Shown here in pieces: positions 59,759 through 64,000 of a stretch of 64,000 bases of DNA (positions within the stretch are counted from its first letter, which is position 1; each line of letters opens with the position of its first letter). The stretch lies in the NCBI GenBank assembly GCA_031406155.1, contig JANOGW010000059.1, positions 62,001 to 126,000 of the forward strand. Reading direction: 5' to 3'. The notes beneath the pieces were generated by a model, which was not told the origin of the DNA, made no database searches, and worked only from the letters and a program-made list of their open reading frames with translations. The DNA is from JACMNW01 sp031406155. Its GTDB lineage: Bacteria > Pseudomonadota > Alphaproteobacteria > Rhodobacterales > Rhodobacteraceae. A program made the position numbers and the translations under genes.

Positions 59759-61582
59759 TTGGAACGACGAGGCCTGCGAAAGAAAACAGGGCTGGTCTTG
59801 GCTTTTGCCGCGAGTTTGACATTTGCCGTGACGCAAGGTCTGGCGTTCGACCGGATAGAGATGCAAGTTCCGGGCGCGTCCGAAGAGCTGCGCGACGATC
59901 TGCGCTCGGCGTCTCTGGTGCTGGCTGCAAAGCGTGACAAAGTTGATGATCCGCAAGACCTTTTTGCCGCTGCGCGCGCAGATTATGGCAGGCTGCTGGC
60001 CGCCCTTTACGCGCGCGGTTACTATTCCGGCGTCATTCACGTTCTAATCGACGGACGCGAGGCAGCCGACATTGGGCCGCTGGATGCGCCCGCACAGATC
60101 AGCAGGATCGAAATTATCGTTAAACCCGGCCCGGAGTTCACCTTTTCACGCGCCGATATCGCGCCGCTGGTACGCGGAACCGTGCTGCCGGAAAGTTTTG
60201 CACCGGGCAAGGTGGCGGCATCGGGCGTGATCCGCGAGGCGGTTGGCGCTGGCATCGACAGCTGGCGCGACGCAGGCTATGCCAAGGCGACAACCGCGGG
60301 ACAAGACTTGTCGGCGGACCACCGCAGCAGCACCCTGTCTGCATCGGTATTGCTGGACCCCGGCCAGAAATTGCGTTTCGGGCCGCTTGAAATCACCGGC
60401 GAGGCGCGCATGCGCGAAAGGCGCATCCGCAAAATTGCCGGTCTGCCGGAAGGCGAGACGTACAGCCCGCTTGAAATTCGGCGCGCGACAGAAAGATTGC
60501 GGCGGACCGGGATTTTCAGCTCTGTCACCCTAACGGAAGATGACGCGGTTACCGCACCCGACCTGCTGGGCATCACGGCGAATGTGGTGGAAGAGAAATT
60601 GCGCCGCTACAGCGTGGGCGCCGAAATTGCCAGCTTTGACGGGCTGAACCTGAACGGATCGTGGCTGCACCGAAACCTGCGGGGCGGCGGTGAACGGCTG
60701 GAAATCAGCGGGGACATCACCAATATCGGTGCGCAAGCCAGTGGCATCGACTATGCCTTGGGCATCACCCTTGATCGGCCTGCAACCTTGTCGCCCGATA
60801 CCGATGCAAGCTTTCACTTCGACATCGCGTATTTGGATGAACAGGATTTCACCGCCAGAACCCTGTCAACCGGCATCGGTTTTTCGCATATCTTCAGCGA
60901 GCAGCTTAGCGCCCGGATTGGGCTGGATTACGAGTTTTCCGATGGCAACGATGACAGCGGTGATTTCCAGTATCGCAATCTGTCGCTGCCGTTGGGCGTA
61001 ACATGGGACAGGCGTGACAGTAAAACTGACGCCACCCGCGGCTTCTACCTGACGGCCGAGGCAAAACCGTTTCTGGGGTTTGGCGCAACCGACTCTGGTG
61101 CCAGGCTGACGTTTGATGGCCGTGCCTATCGGGGTCTGGGCAACGACAACAAACTGGTGTTCGCCGCGCGCCTGCAAGGCGGCACGATATTCGGCTCCAG
61201 CCTTGAAGGCACGCCACGCGACTTTCTGTTTTACACAGGCGGTGGTGGCACAGTGCGCGGGCAACCGTATCAATCGCTGGGTGTCGCCGAACTGGGCACA
61301 CCGGGAAACGAGATCGAAACCGGCGGCACCCACTTTCTGGCGGCCAGCGGAGAGGTCCGCGCCAAGGTTACCGATAAGATTGGCATCGTTGGATTTGTCG
61401 ATGTGGGGCAGGTATCTGTCGGCGGGTTTGGCGACGCGTCGTCGGACTGGCACGCCGGTGCCGGGCTGGGGCTGCGCTATGCCACCGGGTTTGGTCCAAT
61501 CAGATTGGATATTGCAATCCCAGTCGGCGGGTCAACGGGCGAAGGCGTGCAGATTTACGTCGGCATAGGGCAATCATTCTGA
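59759..61582 (+). CDS. tamA: Outer-membrane translocation and assembly module protein TamA
   Basis: This 607-residue BamA-superfamily protein probably starts at TTG 59759, which directly gives the signal peptide KTGLVLAFAASLTFAVTQGL. Three POTRA-like repeats (about residues 30-255) precede a 16-strand beta-barrel. Barrel features include GVTWDRRDSKTDATRGF, the extended GGGGTVRGQPYQSLG (the conserved VRGY/F-type motif) and a C-terminal GEGVQIYVGIGQSF ending in Phe. TamA works with TamB in the outer membrane to help insert autotransporters and move lipids. It shares one base with tamB. Confidence 0.93.
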   Translation: MERRGLRKKTGLVLAFAASLTFAVTQGLAFDRIEMQVPGASEELRDDLRSASLVLAAKRDKVDDPQDLFAAARADYGRLLAALYARGYYSGVIHVLIDGREAADIGPLDAPAQISRIEIIVKPGPEFTFSRADIAPLVRGTVLPESFAPGKVAASGVIREAVGAGIDSWRDAGYAKATTAGQDLSADHRSSTLSASVLLDPGQKLRFGPLEITGEARMRERRIRKIAGLPEGETYSPLEIRRATERLRRTGIFSSVTLTEDDAVTAPDLLGITANVVEEKLRRYSVGAEIASFDGLNLNGSWLHRNLRGGGERLEISGDITNIGAQASGIDYALGITLDRPATLSPDTDASFHFDIAYLDEQDFTARTLSTGIGFSHIFSEQLSARIGLDYEFSDGNDDSGDFQYRNLSLPLGVTWDRRDSKTDATRGFYLTAEAKPFLGFGATDSGARLTFDGRAYRGLGNDNKLVFAARLQGGTIFGSSLEGTPRDFLFYTGGGGTVRGQPYQSLGVAELGTPGNEIETGGTHFLAASGEVRAKVTDKIGIVGFVDVGQVSVGGFGDASSDWHAGAGLGLRYATGFGPIRLDIAIPVGGSTGEGVQIYVGIGQSF

Positions 61583-64000
61583 TGCGAAACTGGCTGTTCC
61601 TCCTGATCTTTCTGCTGCCCTGCATGGCCGCCGCCCAAACCGATGACCGCAGCTATCTTACCGCGTTTCTGGAAGACAACCTTTCAGACATCGGACGGCA
61701 GGTCACGATAACCGGCTTTGCCGGGGCGCTGTCGTCGCAGGCAACGATTACTTCGATGACCATCGCCGACAGGGATGGCGTGTGGCTGACATTGAATGGC
61801 GTGGCGCTGGATTGGAACCGGGCTGCGCTGTTCAATGGCCGGGTCTCGGTGAACGCGCTGACAGCGGATGAAATCATCGTCACCCGCCGGCCGATACCCG
61901 ATGAAAACCGCCTGCCATCGCCCGAAGCGTCAGGCTTCTCGTTGCCGGAACTGCCAGTTTCGGTAGATATCGGCCGCATCGCCGCAACCAGGATCGTGCT
62001 GGAGGCACCTGTGTTCGGCAGCGCCGTCGAAGGCACATTCGAGGCGTCGATGGCCTTGATGGACGGCGAGGGCCGTGCGAACCTGATGCTTGATCGGACG
62101 GACGACGGGCCAGAGGGGCAGATAACACTTGCCGCCAGCTATTCGAACGCCAGTGGCCAGTTGATCCTTGATCTGGATGCGACCGAAGCGGAAGGCGGCA
62201 TTGCGGCGGCTCTGCTGGGCCTGCCCGGAACACCAAGCGCCAGCCTGACCATCAAGGGCAGCGGGCAACTGAACGACTTTGTGGCCGACATCGCGTTGGC
62301 AACGGATGGCACTGATCGCCTTGCAGGATCGGTTGTGATCAGGCGCACCGACGATGGCGCGACTCAGTTCAACGCCGATCTTGGCGGCGATCTTGCCCCA
62401 TTGTTCTTGCCGGATTATGCAAAGTTCTTCGGGTCGGATGTCAGGTTGACAGCAATCGGCGCGCGCAGTGCGGGCGGCAAGGTGGAACTTTCTGAACTGG
62501 CGTTGCAGACCCGGGTTCTGGCACTGACCGGCAGCCTGGCTCTTGCCGCCGATGGCCTGCCAGACAGATTTGGCCTGAATGCAATACTGGCGTCCCCGGA
62601 TGGCGAGCCGATACTTTTGCCGTTTAGCGGCGGCACCGAAACCCTGATAACCGGGGCCAATCTTGATCTGTCGTTCGATGCGGTGGTTGGCGATGACTGG
62701 GGTATCAAGGGCGTGATCGAGGGCCTTGTTCGACCTGACCTGAAAATTGCCCGGCTGTCGCTGGATGGATCGGGCAGGATCAATCGCGGCAATACGGGCG
62801 CGCTGCTGGATTTCACCACCCGCTTTGGCGCAGACGGCGTCGCCCCGCGCGACGCGGCTTTGGCGCAGGCACTGGGGCCGGCAATCACAGGTTTCGCCGC
62901 CGGATCGTGGGCGGAAGGGTCGGGCAGCCTGACACTATCCACCTTTGATCTGACAGCAGGCGATGTTGAACTTAGCGCACGCGGGCGGATTGAAGGCCTC
63001 GCAACGGGCCTCACGGTGACCGGGCAGGCCACCGCGCGGATCGCCGATCTGGGCCGTCTGTCCGCGCTTGCCGGGCGCCCCCTGTCTGGTACTGCCGCCG
63101 CCAGCCTTGGTGGGACCGCAAGCATTCTGGGTGGAACGTTCGATCTGACGGCCGCCGTCAATGGCACGAACCTGCGCAGTGGTCTAGCGGAACTCGACGC
63201 ACTGCTGGCGGGAGCGTCGCGCATCGACGCCTCTGTCACGCGGACTGAAACCGGCACCAATCTGCGCAGCCTGACCATCCGCGCCGCAAGCCTGAACGCC
63301 ACTGCATCTGGCACGCTGGCAAGCGCTGGCAGTGATCTGGCGGCTGATCTGGCGTTTTCCGATCTGTCAGCATTGGGTGGGCAATACCGCGGGGCGCTGA
63401 CCGCAAGGGCATCACTGACGGGCACGTTGCAATCGGGGTCGATTACCCTTGATGGCAAGGGCGTCGATCTTGCGATTGGCCAGCCCGAGGCGGACAGGGT
63501 ACTGCGCGGTACATCTACCCTTTCCCTGAAGATGGGTCTGGCGGATGGCACGGTCCAGATTGCCCAAGCCGACCTTAGCAATCCACAACTCACGCTGAGT
63601 GCCAAATCAACCGGCGACACACCTTCGGAAATCGATCTGACCGCGAAGCTGGCCAATCTGGGCATCCTGTTGCCGGAGTTTCCGGGTGCAGTCAGTGTCA
63701 TCGGAACTGTTATCAACGCGCCAGACGGCGTTGAACTGCAATTGCGGGCACAGGGACCGGGGCAGATTGACGCCACCGTCGCGGGGGTTGTCGCCAGAAC
63801 TGGGGCCACTGCAGACCTGGCGATCAACGGCAAAGGTCAGGCGGCGCTGGCAAACGCGTTCATGGGGCGGCGTGCGATCTCTGGCGATCTGGGGTTCGAT
63901 CTGCGCCTGAACGGCCCGATGCGTCTGGCCGCTCTTGCTGGCCAGGTCAGCCTTGCCGGCGGTCGCATCAGCAGCCCGGATTTACCATTTTCGCTGCAAG
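61582..64000 (+). CDS. tamB: Translocation and assembly module protein TamB, 5' part (runs off window)
   Basis: The frame is open from ATG 61582 to the window end (806 residues seen, no stop), so the 3' end including the conserved DUF490 C-terminal domain lies outside. The start overlaps the TamA stop as TGATG. The N-terminus is a signal or anchor (LFLLIFLLPCMAAAQ), followed by long AsmA/TamB-like repeats of beta strands with the pattern LTLSTFDLTAGDVELSARGR and repeated Gly-Thr-Leu segments, which build an inner-to-outer-membrane groove. A 472-codon open frame on the opposite strand (62415-63833) is a codon-bias shadow. Confidence 0.92.
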   Translation, partial: MRNWLFLLIFLLPCMAAAQTDDRSYLTAFLEDNLSDIGRQVTITGFAGALSSQATITSMTIADRDGVWLTLNGVALDWNRAALFNGRVSVNALTADEIIVTRRPIPDENRLPSPEASGFSLPELPVSVDIGRIAATRIVLEAPVFGSAVEGTFEASMALMDGEGRANLMLDRTDDGPEGQITLAASYSNASGQLILDLDATEAEGGIAAALLGLPGTPSASLTIKGSGQLNDFVADIALATDGTDRLAGSVVIRRTDDGATQFNADLGGDLAPLFLPDYAKFFGSDVRLTAIGARSAGGKVELSELALQTRVLALTGSLALAADGLPDRFGLNAILASPDGEPILLPFSGGTETLITGANLDLSFDAVVGDDWGIKGVIEGLVRPDLKIARLSLDGSGRINRGNTGALLDFTTRFGADGVAPRDAALAQALGPAITGFAAGSWAEGSGSLTLSTFDLTAGDVELSARGRIEGLATGLTVTGQATARIADLGRLSALAGRPLSGTAAASLGGTASILGGTFDLTAAVNGTNLRSGLAELDALLAGASRIDASVTRTETGTNLRSLTIRAASLNATASGTLASAGSDLAADLAFSDLSALGGQYRGALTARASLTGTLQSGSITLDGKGVDLAIGQPEADRVLRGTSTLSLKMGLADGTVQIAQADLSNPQLTLSAKSTGDTPSEIDLTAKLANLGILLPEFPGAVSVIGTVINAPDGVELQLRAQGPGQIDATVAGVVARTGATADLAINGKGQAALANAFMGRRAISGDLGFDLRLNGPMRLAALAGQVSLAGGRISSPDLPFSLQ

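Noticed and set aside
62415..63833. 472-codon open frame antisense to tamB
   Set aside because: It is fully inside tamB on the opposite strand, is very Arg/Ser/Pro/Ala-rich without any domain, and is explained by GC-rich third positions of the sense gene.

Overview
The window is a GC-rich (roughly 60% or more) bacterial chromosome segment that most resembles an alphaproteobacterium of the Rhodobacteraceae (Roseobacter type). The clues are the rimP-nusA-ylxR-infB order with a YlxR/L7Ae-type RNA-binding protein, an ArgJ with a lysine-rich N-terminal extension beside PpiC and SecA, a TamA-TamB pair, and many CUT2-type sugar ABC transporters. This placement rests on gene content and protein style, not on a database search. 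I saw no insertion sequence, prophage, integrase or CRISPR array.

Layout. 1-19 kb is mostly housekeeping: the 3' end of radC; an OmpA/phosphate-binding-like fusion and an unknown exported protein downstream of secA; a parvulin; argJ; a MutT-type Nudix gene; a 46-residue small ORF; the rimP-nusA-ylxR-infB operon with a terminator-like hairpin in its leader; a LacI regulator; mtaB-dapF; and tRNA-Lys(TTT). 18-24.5 kb holds a cluster resembling the rhizobial moc (rhizopine/inositol-amine) genes: a MocD-like desaturase and MocE-like Rieske ferredoxin, divergent from a LacI regulator, a MocC-like TIM-barrel protein and a three-gene sugar ABC transporter. 24.5-27 kb has a cytochrome c', a proline iminopeptidase and ubiG.

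The most interesting region is 26.9-45.7 kb. A leftward unit (MarR regulator plus an N-methylproline-demethylase-like flavoprotein) diverges from a tightly packed rightward run of 13 genes. These are a molybdenum hydroxylase (separate FAD subunit, then a fused 2Fe-2S/Mo subunit), a 6-hydroxynicotinate-reductase-like Fe-S protein, an ApbE-superfamily UPF0280 protein, an AA_synth (DUF1185) protein, an unknown polytopic membrane protein, a five-gene Liv-type ABC transporter with a Tat-signal binding protein, and ATP-dependent hydantoinase/oxoprolinase subunits A and B. Together they read as an uptake, hydroxylation, ring-reduction, lactam-opening and N-demethylation route for an N-heterocycle, perhaps an N-methylated pyridine carboxylate. 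The reductase carries an S-G-A-T motif like those flavinylated by ApbE, and the ApbE-like gene overlaps it, suggesting a dedicated modification enzyme.

45.7-51 kb is a TetR-controlled RND efflux operon with a 16-bp perfect palindromic operator. 51-59.7 kb is a D-xylose regulon: an aldo/keto reductase, xylA, xylB, a single-domain ATPase, permease and xylF, divergent from a ROK-family regulator, with a 20-bp inverted repeat over a consensus -35 box. 59.7-64 kb is tamA followed by tamB, which runs off the end of the window.
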